A stretch of 45,678 nt of DNA, from contig JAFVFL010000017.1 in the NCBI GenBank assembly GCA_017475555.1, positions 1 through 45,678 on the forward strand, read 5' to 3'. The notes below the pieces were generated by a model. That model was given only the letters and a program-made list of their open reading frames with translations. It made no database searches and was not told where the DNA came from. Of this stretch, positions 23,697-31,809 are shown piece by piece. Source of the DNA: Ruminococcus sp. Its GTDB lineage: Bacteria; Bacillota; Clostridia; Oscillospirales; Ruminococcaceae. Within the stretch, counting starts at the first letter, position 1; every line of letters begins with the position of its first letter. The position numbers and the translations under genes are program-made.

Positions 23697-25322
23697 TCAC
23701 TTCAAAAGTCCCGATATTCCCTCCTCACGGAATACCTCACGGTAATACACAAGCTCGTCCTGTATCAGATCATCAATAACGCTCATACCGAGCAGCTCGA
23801 CCGGAGCTTTATCATCTGTCAGGATATTGTCCCCGGCAATGTACTCCGTGAGCGAATCATTCACTCTCCCCATCATAGCATGAAGCTCACCGTCATCAAG
23901 CTCCGCCGCCCTCTCACGGAAACGCTCCGTTATCCGGCTGTCCTCGGAGGCGAAAAGCTCACGGTTCGTTGACCCGGATACGTCCACAGTCCACACCTCC
24001 GGGAACTGCTCTGCGATAGTGTCAGAGAGACAGCTGTTTATGCCGTCTGAGTCCTTTGACCGCATATTCATATTCACGACCATCACTCCGCCGGGCTTTA
24101 AATGGCTCTTTACGAGTGCGAAAAATTCACGGGAGGACATCTGGAACGGAATGGTTATATCCTGATACGCATCGACCATGATAACGTCATACTTCTTCTC
24201 GCAGACATTGAGGAACGCCCTGCCGTCGTACTCTGTGACGTTCACGCTCTCTGGCAGACCGAAATACTCTCTCGCAAGATCGGTTATGCTCCTGTCTATC
24301 TCTACTCCCTCGACGGAAACGCCGCTGTCATCGAAATACTTCATGCACTGTACCGCATAGGTGCCCGTACCCATGCCGAGAATGAGGATATCCGCACTTC
24401 CGTCGGGCTTTTCAGCCATGAGAGGTGCGGCAAGTGCATAGTCGTAATACATACCGGTCAGACCGCCGTTTTTCATGCGTACTGACTGCACACCGAACAG
24501 AACATTGGTCGAAAGTGCGACTTCCCGGTCGTCCTCCTTGACCTGTAAATAGTTGTACACCGATTCGCCCTCATACACAAGGTCATTCTCCCAGAAAGCA
24601 AACCCGACTGACGGGGCTGCGAAACAGCACACAAGAAACATCACTGCCGCTGTCACGGACTTTGCCGTGCCTCTGTGTGCAGCGGCGAAGTAAATTATGC
24701 CGAGGATAAGCAGAATACCGGAGAATATCAGGAACGTGACGGCTGTACCGACCGCCGGGATAGTGACGAAGGTCGGGATAAATGTGCCGATTATACTGCC
24801 TATTGTGTTGAATGCACCGAGAGTACCGACGGTTTTTCCGCTGTCGTCAAGGCTGCTGACGGTGTACTTCACCAGCGAGGGCGTTACAGTACCCAGCAGG
24901 AACAGCGGGAACACAAAGACCACCATACAGGTCGCAAATGCTGCCCATATCAGGAAGTCTGTGCTGACTGTGAATACGAGAAGTGCCGATATACCGAGGA
25001 TAACGAACTTTCCGGCAAAGGGTATCGCCGCAGTCCAGACCGCCGCAATGAGTATCCTGCCGTAGAGCCTGTCCGGGTCGGGATCCTTGTCAGCCGTTCG
25101 TCCGCCGTAGATATTGCCCAGAGCCATAGCTATCATGATAGTGCCGATTATGATAGTCCAGACTATCTGAGACGAGCTGAAATATGGTGCAAGGAGCCTG
25201 CTTGCACCAAGCTCGACCGCCATGACCGACATACCGGCGAAGAACTCCGTCAGATACAGATACCATTTATGCCTGAGCACCCCGGAGGGTGTCTTGCCTT
25301 GTCCGCTTTCTTTTCTGCTCAT
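23697..25322 (-). CDS. Membrane-fused spermidine synthase-like protein
   Basis: The 541-aa product joins an N-terminal membrane domain of about six to eight helices (residues 17-245, beginning YLTEFFAGMSVMAVELGASRLLAPYF) to a C-terminal Rossmann domain of polyamine synthase type. The cofactor motif is DILILGMGTGTYAVQCMKYF (about 312-331), then VEIDRSITDLAREYF, and VMVDAYQD where the catalytic Asp of spermidine synthases lies. The fused form occurs widely in bacteria; whether it makes polyamines is uncertain. The ATG at 25322 has AAGGAGG 8 nt upstream. It has its own promoter and is divergent from the GGDEF/EAL gene. Confidence 0.86.
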   Translation of the reverse strand: MSRKESGQGKTPSGVLRHKWYLYLTEFFAGMSVMAVELGASRLLAPYFSSSQIVWTIIIGTIMIAMALGNIYGGRTADKDPDPDRLYGRILIAAVWTAAIPFAGKFVILGISALLVFTVSTDFLIWAAFATCMVVFVFPLFLLGTVTPSLVKYTVSSLDDSGKTVGTLGAFNTIGSIIGTFIPTFVTIPAVGTAVTFLIFSGILLILGIIYFAAAHRGTAKSVTAAVMFLVCCFAAPSVGFAFWENDLVYEGESVYNYLQVKEDDREVALSTNVLFGVQSVRMKNGGLTGMYYDYALAAPLMAEKPDGSADILILGMGTGTYAVQCMKYFDDSGVSVEGVEIDRSITDLAREYFGLPESVNVTEYDGRAFLNVCEKKYDVIMVDAYQDITIPFQMSSREFFALVKSHLKPGGVMVVNMNMRSKDSDGINSCLSDTIAEQFPEVWTVDVSGSTNRELFASEDSRITERFRERAAELDDGELHAMMGRVNDSLTEYIAGDNILTDDKAPVELLGMSVIDDLIQDELVYYREVFREEGISGLLK

Positions 25323-25410
25323 AGGATTATCCTCCTTTTAGAAGTATTACACAAAGACTAAACTTGTTTTTTATGCAATTTCACTTAACAAAATAATCTG
25401 CAATAATCTT

Positions 25411-25439
25411 ATTATACCACCAGAATACAGCCTTGTAAA
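25411..25439 (-). promoter_or_regulatory. Promoter for the spermidine synthase-like gene
   Basis: On the minus strand TTTACA (25434-25439) and TATAAT (25411-25416) with a 17-bp spacer, giving a leader of about 80 nt. In the opposite direction TATAAT at 25535-25540 could serve the GGDEF/EAL gene, but its -35 (TTTATT) is poor. Nothing else is visible in the 264-bp gap. Confidence 0.7.
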
Positions 25440-25586
25440 GACATTTTTCAGATTTTCCGCCCCTTTGTTCGTTATTATTTTGTCTATCTATACAAAATTT
25501 ACATTTACCCCTTTATTTCACAGACGCTTTGTGATATAATGTAGCTGATATAGAAGGGCAGAAAAGCACGGCAAGGGGGACTGTGT

Positions 25587-27275
25587 ATGGAGTATTGTGC
25601 GATCGTAAGGGCGATGAGTGATTTTCTTGTGAGGCTTGACGAGCTTCCGCATACCCTCTCGCCGATGATGCAGGACGCCTGTGAGGATATTTTTGAGCTT
25701 CTCAGGGTCGGCAGGCTCGATGTTACCCTATATGAGAACAGAGGTGACGAGGCTGCCGGAAAGGGCAGGAGCATGACCCTCTACAGCTCCGGCTTTGCGG
25801 ACGAGCGGCATTATGAGACGTTCCACAAGGTAAACGGCAAGGGCAGTCCGGTCGTGTACAAGGTCTTCCGCAGGTTCGGCGAGCCGCTGTGGAATGACAA
25901 GGAGCTTGACCATATAGCTATGGCAGTCTCGCTCGTGTTCCTCTTCAATACAAAGAGCTGCCTTACCGATAATGTGGAATACCTTACGTTCCACGATACT
26001 GACCTGGGGGTATATAATCTCAAGCACTTCATGAGATATACCGGCAGGCTGATAGAGAGCGATGAGATATACGGCTATACTGCGATATATTTTAATATAA
26101 AGAAATTCTCAGCCGTCAATCAGAGGCTCGGCAGGCGTCTCGGAACTCTTATCATGCACCGCTTTATTGAAGCTGTTTCGTCACTTCTCAGCCCGGACGA
26201 GATGCTTGGCAGGATAGGCGGCGACAATTTCATAATGCTTATCCGTCAGGAGGATCTGAATGTTTTCCTTGCGGCACTCAGAGGAACGGATATAGTATAT
26301 GACGACCGCACAGGCGAAAGCGTTTCCATTTCCGCAACAGTTGGTATCTATGAGATAAAGCGTGAGATACCTGTGCATTCTCCGCCGGATATAATGGACA
26401 GGGTGAGTATTGCGGAGAGCGTGGCAAAAAGCCGCACAAAGCACGATTTTGCGTATTATGATATGAAGATGAGGGAGGACAGCCAGCGGGTTATAAATAT
26501 AAATGCACAGTTCGAGGGTGCCCTTGCGAATGAGGAGTTTCTGGTGTACTACCAGCCAAAGGTATCCATGAACGATTACAGGATAGTCGGTGCAGAGGCA
26601 CTGTGCAGGTGGATGCACAATGGCGAGCTGATACCGCCGAACGACTTTATCCCGGTACTGGAAAAGGGCTCGGATATATGCCGGCTCGATTTCTATATGC
26701 TGGACAAGGTGTGCAGAGATATTCGCAGGTGGCTCGACAGCGGCATGGATATCGTGAAGGTATCGGTGAATCTCTCACGGAGGCATCTTGCGGACGCACA
26801 TCTGCTGGAGCATATCGTTGGGATAGTTGACCGGAACAATGTACCGCATGAGTACATAGAGGTAGAGCTTACTGAGACGACCACAGACGTTGAATTCAAG
26901 GATCTGAAGCGGGTCATCGGCGGATTGCAGGCTACCGGGATATCGACCTCGGTGGACGATTTCGGTATCGGCTATTCCTCGCTTACACTGATAAAGGATA
27001 TCCCGTGGAATGTGCTCAAGGTGGACAAGAGCTTCCTTCCGCTCGATGAGAACAAGCTTGACGACAAGAAAAAGGTGATGTTCAAGCACATTGTGGCAAT
27101 GGCACAGGCTATGGGGCTTGAATGTGTTGCGGAGGGCGTTGAGACATGGGAGCAGGTCGAGCTGCTGAAGGCGAACTGCTGCAATATCGCACAGGGCTAT
27201 TATTTTGACAGACCGCTGCCTGTAGCGGATTTTGAAGGCCGCCTGAGAGGACATGACTACCGGAAAAAGCTGTGA
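25587..27275 (+). CDS. GGDEF-EAL protein, probable c-di-GMP phosphodiesterase
   Basis: The 562-aa product has an N-terminal region of about 130 residues without a recognised sensor, a GGDEF-like domain (about 140-300) and an EAL domain (about 310-555). The diguanylate cyclase site reads GGDNF (about 211-215) instead of GGDEF, so synthesis is probably lost. The EAL domain keeps EALCRW, SVNLS, VELTET, DDFGIGYSS, KVDKSF, AEGVET and QGYYF, the usual metal and catalytic positions, so it should cleave c-di-GMP. There are no membrane segments. AAGGGGGA precedes the ATG by 6 nt. It stands alone and ends at a terminator shared with deoD. Confidence 0.9.
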   Translation: MEYCAIVRAMSDFLVRLDELPHTLSPMMQDACEDIFELLRVGRLDVTLYENRGDEAAGKGRSMTLYSSGFADERHYETFHKVNGKGSPVVYKVFRRFGEPLWNDKELDHIAMAVSLVFLFNTKSCLTDNVEYLTFHDTDLGVYNLKHFMRYTGRLIESDEIYGYTAIYFNIKKFSAVNQRLGRRLGTLIMHRFIEAVSSLLSPDEMLGRIGGDNFIMLIRQEDLNVFLAALRGTDIVYDDRTGESVSISATVGIYEIKREIPVHSPPDIMDRVSIAESVAKSRTKHDFAYYDMKMREDSQRVININAQFEGALANEEFLVYYQPKVSMNDYRIVGAEALCRWMHNGELIPPNDFIPVLEKGSDICRLDFYMLDKVCRDIRRWLDSGMDIVKVSVNLSRRHLADAHLLEHIVGIVDRNNVPHEYIEVELTETTTDVEFKDLKRVIGGLQATGISTSVDDFGIGYSSLTLIKDIPWNVLKVDKSFLPLDENKLDDKKKVMFKHIVAMAQAMGLECVAEGVETWEQVELLKANCCNIAQGYYFDRPLPVADFEGRLRGHDYRKKL

Positions 27276-27282
27276 AAGCATA

Positions 27283-27316
27283 AAAGTCCAGACCGTTTTC
27301 AGGTCTGGACTTTTTG
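27283..27316. terminator. Perfect bidirectional terminator
   Basis: AAAAGTCCAGACC (27283-27295) and GGTCTGGACTTTT (27303-27315) are a perfect 13-bp stem with a 7-nt loop. The A run on one side and T run on the other make it work for both the GGDEF/EAL gene and deoD. Confidence 0.93.
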
Positions 27317-27330
27317 ATATGTCCGGGCAT

Positions 27331-28044
27331 TTACTCGTTTACAGCTACAGCCGTTTCAAGTGCAAGCTCCATCATAGTGCGGAAGCTTGTCTGCCGCTCC
27401 TCGGCAGTCGTTGAAAGCCCTCTGAGCGGACAATCCGACACCGTGAGTATCGCAAGAGCGTTCTTTCCAGTCCTTGCGGCGTTCATGTACAGTGCCGCAG
27501 CCTCCATTTCGATCCCGAGAACGCCGAGCTTCTGCCAGTCCGCAAGACTGTTTGCATCGTCGTAGAAAGTATCGCTCGAAAAGATGTTCCCGATGTGATA
27601 CCGGCAGTCAAGCCCCTTAGCAGCCTCAGCAGCAGCCGACAGGAGATCCCATGAGGCAGTCGGTGCATACGTTCCGGGGAGGCGGTACTGTGCGGCATAG
27701 GCTGAATTTGTGCTCGCACTCATTCCGATGATTATATCCCTCAGCTCCACGCTGTCAGCTATCGCACCGGCAGTCCCGACACGGATTATATTCCCGACCG
27801 AATACTCCGTGAACAGCTCATAGGAGTATATCCCGATAGACGGCATACCCATTCCGCTGCCCTGGACGGAAACCGGCACGCCCTTGTATTTCCCGGTATA
27901 TCCGAGCATTCCCCGGACTTCATTGTAGCAGACCGGAGATTCAAGATAGTTCTCCGCAATGAATCTTGCCCTCAGCGGGTCGCCCGGCATAAGGACGGTA
28001 TTTGCTATATCTCCGGGCTTTGCGTTGTTATGTGGTGTTGGCAT
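27331..28044 (-). CDS. deoD: Purine nucleoside phosphorylase, DeoD type
   Basis: It cleaves purine nucleosides with phosphate to free base and ribose-1-phosphate for salvage. The 237-aa product starts MPTPHNNAKPGDIANTVLMPGDPLRARFIAE, with the early His and the GDPLRA phosphate-binding Arg, and has GMGMPSIGIYSYELF, RVGTAGAI, GIEMEAAALY and ILTVSD with the catalytic Asp. Length and motifs are normal for the hexameric family. GGGAGGG lies upstream. It begins 18 bp after the flippase stop, so it is transcribed with that gene from the copy C promoter. Confidence 0.96.
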   Translation of the reverse strand: MPTPHNNAKPGDIANTVLMPGDPLRARFIAENYLESPVCYNEVRGMLGYTGKYKGVPVSVQGSGMGMPSIGIYSYELFTEYSVGNIIRVGTAGAIADSVELRDIIIGMSASTNSAYAAQYRLPGTYAPTASWDLLSAAAEAAKGLDCRYHIGNIFSSDTFYDDANSLADWQKLGVLGIEMEAAALYMNAARTGKNALAILTVSDCPLRGLSTTAEERQTSFRTMMELALETAVAVNE

Positions 28045-28062
28045 AGAATTTCCCTCCCTTAT

Positions 28063-29493
28063 CTATCCTCGTTTGAGCAGCTTTTTCGCCATTGTCAGTA
28101 CCTCCTGATAGCACCCGACACATACAACGAGCGTGAGGGCTGTCTGCCAGAGCATATATTTCGGCGGTGCAACGATGACGAAGCCGCACATTATCAGAAG
28201 AACGATGGTATTGAAGATGTTTTTTATCATGTTGAAGCTGAAAGGAACGTAGTAGCGTGCATCTATTATCCTCAGCCAGAAGCATATAAGGTAGCTTACG
28301 AGTGTTGCGATCGACGCTCCCTGAATGCCCCACTCCGGTATCAGCAGTGCGTTGAGCACAAGGTTTGTCACGCAGGCAGCAAGTGCTGTCCAAAATGAAT
28401 TTTTCGTGTGCTTTGTGGCATTGTAGATACTGCCGAGGAACTGGTCGAGCGAGGTGAACAGCACGGCTGCGATCAGTATCGGGACATAGATGTATACAGT
28501 GCTGTATTCCGGGAAATTATCGGTATTCGTCAGCAGCATGGTGACGGGCTTTACAAGGAGTATCAGCCCTGCACAGGCAATGAAGAGTATGGATTCATAG
28601 GCTGAATACACCTTTCCGTAGAACTGACTGCGGTCGTCGGATTCGTTTTCCGTGATCGCAGACATATTCCACGCCTGGAAGAATATCGTAGATACCATAG
28701 ATATCAGGTTCGGCACACGATTTGCGATACCATAAAGTCCGGCTGCGTCCGCACCGAGAACAGCCCTGTCGCTGTGCATTTCCCTTATGAACACTCTGTC
28801 CGAAAGGCTCGTTATCGTCCACATGACGATCGTCGGGATAAGCGGCACCGAGAAGCGGAGCATAGTCTTCATCATGGGCACGCTGAAGCTCTTGATACTG
28901 AGGAATTTGCCGAGCTGTCCGGTGATGAAAAGGAATATAGACGAACAAAGGTCGGAGAGAATGACCGAGAGCATGAAGCCCTTTACTCCCATGTCGAGTT
29001 TGGCAATAAACAGCACATTGAACAGGAAAAGGGTCAGTGTTGCAAGAATGCCGTCAAGGGAGAAGAGCTTTACCATATCTCTTGCCCTGACGAACTGAGC
29101 ACACAGCATCCGTATGGTAGAGGTGCAGGTGTAGATGATGAGGAGTATCGTAAAGCCGTCGATAAATCCGAGAAACGGAATGAATTTCAGCAGCGGCACG
29201 ATGACAGCCATCGCAGCAAGTCCGGCAGCGGTCATACCGGCGGAGGTAGTAAATACCTCCTTTTTGTCGTAGTTATGGTCAAGTGCGAAGCGTATGAGGT
29301 ATTCCTGCAATCCGAATGAAAAGATAGGGATAAGGAACAGAGCCATAGTTTCGAGAAGATCCTTTGTACTGTTCCCGGACGGGCTGATATATTTGGTGTA
29401 CAGCCTTGTCAGGAGCAGGAGGAGGATCTTTGAGCCGAAGTTTCCTATAGCGAAAACGATAGTATTAAAGGCTAATTTTTTGTATTTGTTCAT
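28063..29493 (-). CDS. Oligosaccharide flippase, Wzx/MOP superfamily
   Basis: The 476-aa membrane protein begins MNKYKKLAFNTIVFAIGNFGSKILLLLLTRLYTKYISP, a typical start for polysaccharide flippases of the Wzx type. About 12-14 hydrophobic segments follow, with short charged loops (RFALDHNYDKKEVF, REMHSDRAVLGADAAG). It would move lipid-linked sugar units across the membrane for a surface glycan, but no glycosyltransferase genes are nearby. GGAG lies about 10 nt before the ATG. It is the first gene of a two-gene unit with deoD, an unexpected partner, and its promoter is built by repeat copy C. Confidence 0.88.
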   Translation of the reverse strand: MNKYKKLAFNTIVFAIGNFGSKILLLLLTRLYTKYISPSGNSTKDLLETMALFLIPIFSFGLQEYLIRFALDHNYDKKEVFTTSAGMTAAGLAAMAVIVPLLKFIPFLGFIDGFTILLIIYTCTSTIRMLCAQFVRARDMVKLFSLDGILATLTLFLFNVLFIAKLDMGVKGFMLSVILSDLCSSIFLFITGQLGKFLSIKSFSVPMMKTMLRFSVPLIPTIVMWTITSLSDRVFIREMHSDRAVLGADAAGLYGIANRVPNLISMVSTIFFQAWNMSAITENESDDRSQFYGKVYSAYESILFIACAGLILLVKPVTMLLTNTDNFPEYSTVYIYVPILIAAVLFTSLDQFLGSIYNATKHTKNSFWTALAACVTNLVLNALLIPEWGIQGASIATLVSYLICFWLRIIDARYYVPFSFNMIKNIFNTIVLLIMCGFVIVAPPKYMLWQTALTLVVCVGCYQEVLTMAKKLLKRG

Positions 29494-29525
29494 CAGTTCA
29501 TACTCCGTGAATTGTTATTAATTAT

Positions 29526-29554
29526 ATTATATCATCTTGTTACGGATAAATCAA
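29526..29554 (-). promoter_or_regulatory. Element-derived promoter for flippase-deoD
   Basis: On the minus strand TTGATT (29549-29554) and TATAAT (29526-29531) are 17 bp apart and 33 bp before the ATG. Two further pairs in the tandem copies, 29642-29647 with 29619-29624 and 29735-29740 with 29712-29717, have the same 17-bp spacing but read TATAAG. Confidence 0.78.
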
Positions 29555-29778
29555 CAGACGCGGGAAAATTTTTCCGCAGAAAAAACTGAGCCGTGAAGCT
29601 GGGGGCGGCGGCTCGCCGCTTATATCATCTTGTTACGGATAAATCAACAGACGCGGGAAAATTTTTCCGCAGAAAAAACTGAGCCGTGAAGCTGGGGGCG
29701 GCGGCTCGCCGCTTATATCATCTTGTTACGAATAAATCAACACGTGCAGGAAAATTTTTCGCAGAGAAAAGCCGAGCC
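29532..29778 (-). repeat. 93-bp promoter-linked repeat element, copy C, triple tandem
   Basis: Two nearly identical units (29532-29624 and 29625-29717, period 93) and a third diverged, partial unit (29718 to about 29778). On the minus strand each intact unit forms GAGCCG/CGGCTC with a 15-nt loop, followed by CAG and six Ts, then CTGCGGAAAAATTTTCCCGC and TGTTGATT. The spacer between TTGATT and the -10 is specific to this locus and is repeated with the element. The rest of the 29494-30106 gap holds the hairpin at 29884 and the lysC promoter. Confidence 0.9.
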
Positions 29779-29837
29779 GGGGAAAATGCTCTGTGGTTTC
29801 ATGAATATTCCTGAATACGGGAGCATATAATACTAAT

Positions 29838-29910
29838 GCAACTGATTCTTCATCTCTCTGACTTCTTGTATGTTTTTTCTTCCGGCAGCCGATTTGGCTG
29901 CCATTTTTTT
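29838..29910 (+). ncRNA. Candidate small RNA ending at a strong terminator
   Basis: No gene on the plus strand lies before the terminator at 29884-29910, yet TATAAT is present at 29826-29831 (the -35 is poor). A transcript from about 29838 would be some 70 nt, pyrimidine-rich and unstructured at its 5' side, with the terminator hairpin as its 3' end. This is inference from terminator and -10 alone. The short frames across it have no ribosome binding site. Confidence 0.3.
29884..29910 (+). terminator. Orphan rho-independent terminator
   Basis: GGCAGCC (29884-29890), loop GATTT and GGCTGCC (29896-29902), then A and seven Ts (29904-29910). It works only on the plus strand, where no coding gene precedes it for several kilobases. 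Confidence 0.85.
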
Positions 29911-30037
29911 GCTGTCCGCCACAGGCGTACAAGCGTATTCACCAAAAACACATTTTCAGACCGGTAAGATTTGGAAGATATGCCAATTGATTTTCCTTTC
30001 CAAAAGTTATATAATTAATATTGCTACATGGGAGCAG

Positions 30038-30082
30038 ATATTGATAATATTTTATCAATATACTATTATAATATAATATAAT
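30038..30082 (+). promoter_or_regulatory. lysC promoter region with perfect palindrome
   Basis: ATATTGATAA (30038-30047) and TTATCAATAT (30052-30061) are perfect 10-bp arms around TATT. Overlapping TATAAT boxes follow (30067-30072, 30072-30077, 30077-30082). TTGATA inside the left arm (30041-30046) is 20 bp from the first. The palindrome therefore overlaps the promoter and could be a repressor site. I see no lysine riboswitch. Confidence 0.55.
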
Positions 30083-30106
30083 ATAAACATGAAAGAGAGC
30101 ATAGCT

Positions 30107-31462
30107 ATGAGTGATAATATCAAAACAAAAGTCGTTAAGTTCGGCGGAAGCAGCCTTGCAGATGCTGACCAGATAAAAAAGGCTGCCGCTATAATCAGGG
30201 CGGACGACAGGAGACGCTTTGTTGTCCCGTCTGCACCCGGCAAGCGGTTCTCCGATGATGTCAAGGTCACTGATATGCTCTATAGGTGCTGTGAGCTTGC
30301 AGGCAGCGGAGTGGACTTCACTGAGGATTTTCAGCTGATAAGGGACAGGTATAACGGCATAATCGAGGGGCTTGGGATCGGGCTTTCGCTTGATGAGGAG
30401 TTTGAGACTATAGTCAGGGAGCTGAAGGCACGCCCGTCAAAGGACTACGCCGCAAGCCGTGGAGAGTACCTCAACGGAAAGGTGATCTCAGCTTATCTCG
30501 GATTTGAGTTCATTGATGCAGCTGATGTTATAATATTCGATACTAAGGGCACTCTGCTGCTCGATGATACTATCGAGGCGGTGCGCAAGAGGCTCAGAGG
30601 CGTTGAGAGAGCTGTTATCCCCGGATTCTACGGCAGAACTACCGAGGGCTTTGTTAAGACGTTCTCACGGGGCGGCTCAGATGTCACCGGTTCGATAATC
30701 GCCAACGCCGCAAGAGCAGAGCTTTACGAAAACTGGACGGACGTTTCGGGATTCCTTGTTGCCGATCCGAGGATAGTCAGAGAGCCGGATGTGATAAATA
30801 CGATCACATACCGTGAGCTGAGAGAGCTTGCGTATATGGGTGCTTCTGTGCTCCATGAGGACGCTATATTCCCGGTACGCTCGGCTGGGATCCCGATAAA
30901 CATAAGAAACACTAACCGCCCGGAGGACGCCGGAACTATGATAGTTTCCGATGATTACAGCTTCACGGGGGAGAGCCTGGAGCATACCATCACTGGTATT
31001 GCCGGAAGAAAGGGCTTCAGCACGATAAATATTGAGAAGGCGATGATGAACAGCGAGACAGGCTTCGGCATGAAGGTGCTGAAGGTGCTTGTTGACAACG
31101 GGGTATCGTTCGAGCATATGCCGTCGGGTATCGACACGATGAGCATAACGGTCGATACGGCGAGCCTTGAGCCTGTGCGTGATAAGGTGCTTGCCGGTAT
31201 ACGCCGTGAGGTATCACCGGACCATATCGAGATCGAGGACGGGATAGCGCTGCTTGCGGTAGTGGGCAGGAGAATGAAGAACACAAGGGGTACGGTTGCA
31301 CGTATATTCGCAGCACTTGCCCATGCAAGGATAAATGTCAAGATGATAGATCAGGGCAGCAGTGAGCTGAACGTAATAGTCGGCGTGAGTGAGCATGATC
31401 TTGCGGAGGCTATCCGCCGGATCTACGATATGTTCATCAATTCCGAGAAGCAGCCGGTGTAA
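30107..31462 (+). CDS. lysC: Aspartate kinase
   Basis: It phosphorylates aspartate at the head of Lys, Thr and Met synthesis. The 451-aa product has VVKFGGSSLADADQI (about residues 9-23; the usual form is KFGGTS), FSRGGSDVTGS, ENWTDVSGFLVADPR, and two C-terminal ACT domains (about 300-445; TGIAGRKGFSTINIEKA and VVGRRMKNTRGTVARIFAAL), which are where feedback inhibitors bind. The start at 30107 is chosen because GAAAGAGAG precedes it; ATG 30089 has no ribosome binding site. The region around residues 60-150 is more divergent than average. It stands alone with its own promoter palindrome and terminator. Confidence 0.93.
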   Translation: MSDNIKTKVVKFGGSSLADADQIKKAAAIIRADDRRRFVVPSAPGKRFSDDVKVTDMLYRCCELAGSGVDFTEDFQLIRDRYNGIIEGLGIGLSLDEEFETIVRELKARPSKDYAASRGEYLNGKVISAYLGFEFIDAADVIIFDTKGTLLLDDTIEAVRKRLRGVERAVIPGFYGRTTEGFVKTFSRGGSDVTGSIIANAARAELYENWTDVSGFLVADPRIVREPDVINTITYRELRELAYMGASVLHEDAIFPVRSAGIPINIRNTNRPEDAGTMIVSDDYSFTGESLEHTITGIAGRKGFSTINIEKAMMNSETGFGMKVLKVLVDNGVSFEHMPSGIDTMSITVDTASLEPVRDKVLAGIRREVSPDHIEIEDGIALLAVVGRRMKNTRGTVARIFAALAHARINVKMIDQGSSELNVIVGVSEHDLAEAIRRIYDMFINSEKQPV

Positions 31463-31497
31463 TGCCGGACAGATATGATAGCGGATATTATAATGAG

Positions 31498-31525
31498 GCG
31501 GACAGCAGGGCTGTCCGCTTTTTTT
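31498..31525 (+). terminator. Terminator after lysC
   Basis: GCGGACAGC (31498-31506), loop AGG and GCTGTCCGC (31510-31518) form a perfect 9-bp stem followed by seven Ts. Confidence 0.93.
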
Positions 31526-31556
31526 GCATTTTTCTCGGTCAGTATAATAATATTGG

Positions 31557-31569
31557 AAATCAACAGACG
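31557..31569 (-). repeat. Possible remnant of the 93-bp element
   Basis: AAATCAACAGACG matches the gene-proximal end of the intact elements exactly over 13 bases, but the rest of the element and a -10 at 17 bp are missing. Confidence 0.35.
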
Positions 31570-31664
31570 GCAAATACTATTTGTATTTTGCACAAAGAAA
31601 CAGAGGGTCAATAGTTAAAAATGACGTTTTTTCATTCATATTAGTACAAATTTGCTGCTGGTTG

Positions 31665-31693
31665 TTGACTTTAAGGCTTGAATATTGTATAAT
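31665..31693 (+). promoter_or_regulatory. Promoter for the giant adhesin gene
   Basis: TTGACT (31665-31670) and TATAAT (31688-31693) with a 17-bp spacer. The leader is about 110 nt and contains a GGGC/GCCC pairing (31752-31755 with 31769-31772). AAAGGAGG stands 8 nt before the ATG. The rest of the 347-bp gap after lysC shows only the terminator and the 13-base remnant. Confidence 0.82.
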
Positions 31694-31809
31694 ATCTTTG
31701 TAATTCTATATCATAAGCATTGTACCGGCGGATAGTATCACTTTTAATTCAGGGCTTTAAAGCGATACGCCCGACTGGACATGAATAAATTATAAAGGAG
31801 GATAATGAT

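Noticed and set aside
29726..30076. Two short opposed open frames between the flippase and lysC
   Set aside because: No ribosome binding site, composition unlike proteins, and they cross the repeat, the orphan terminator and the lysC palindrome.
29900..30106. Lysine riboswitch before the aspartate kinase gene
   Set aside because: The gap after the orphan terminator is AT-rich and too poor in conserved paired segments; only the palindrome and -10 boxes are visible.
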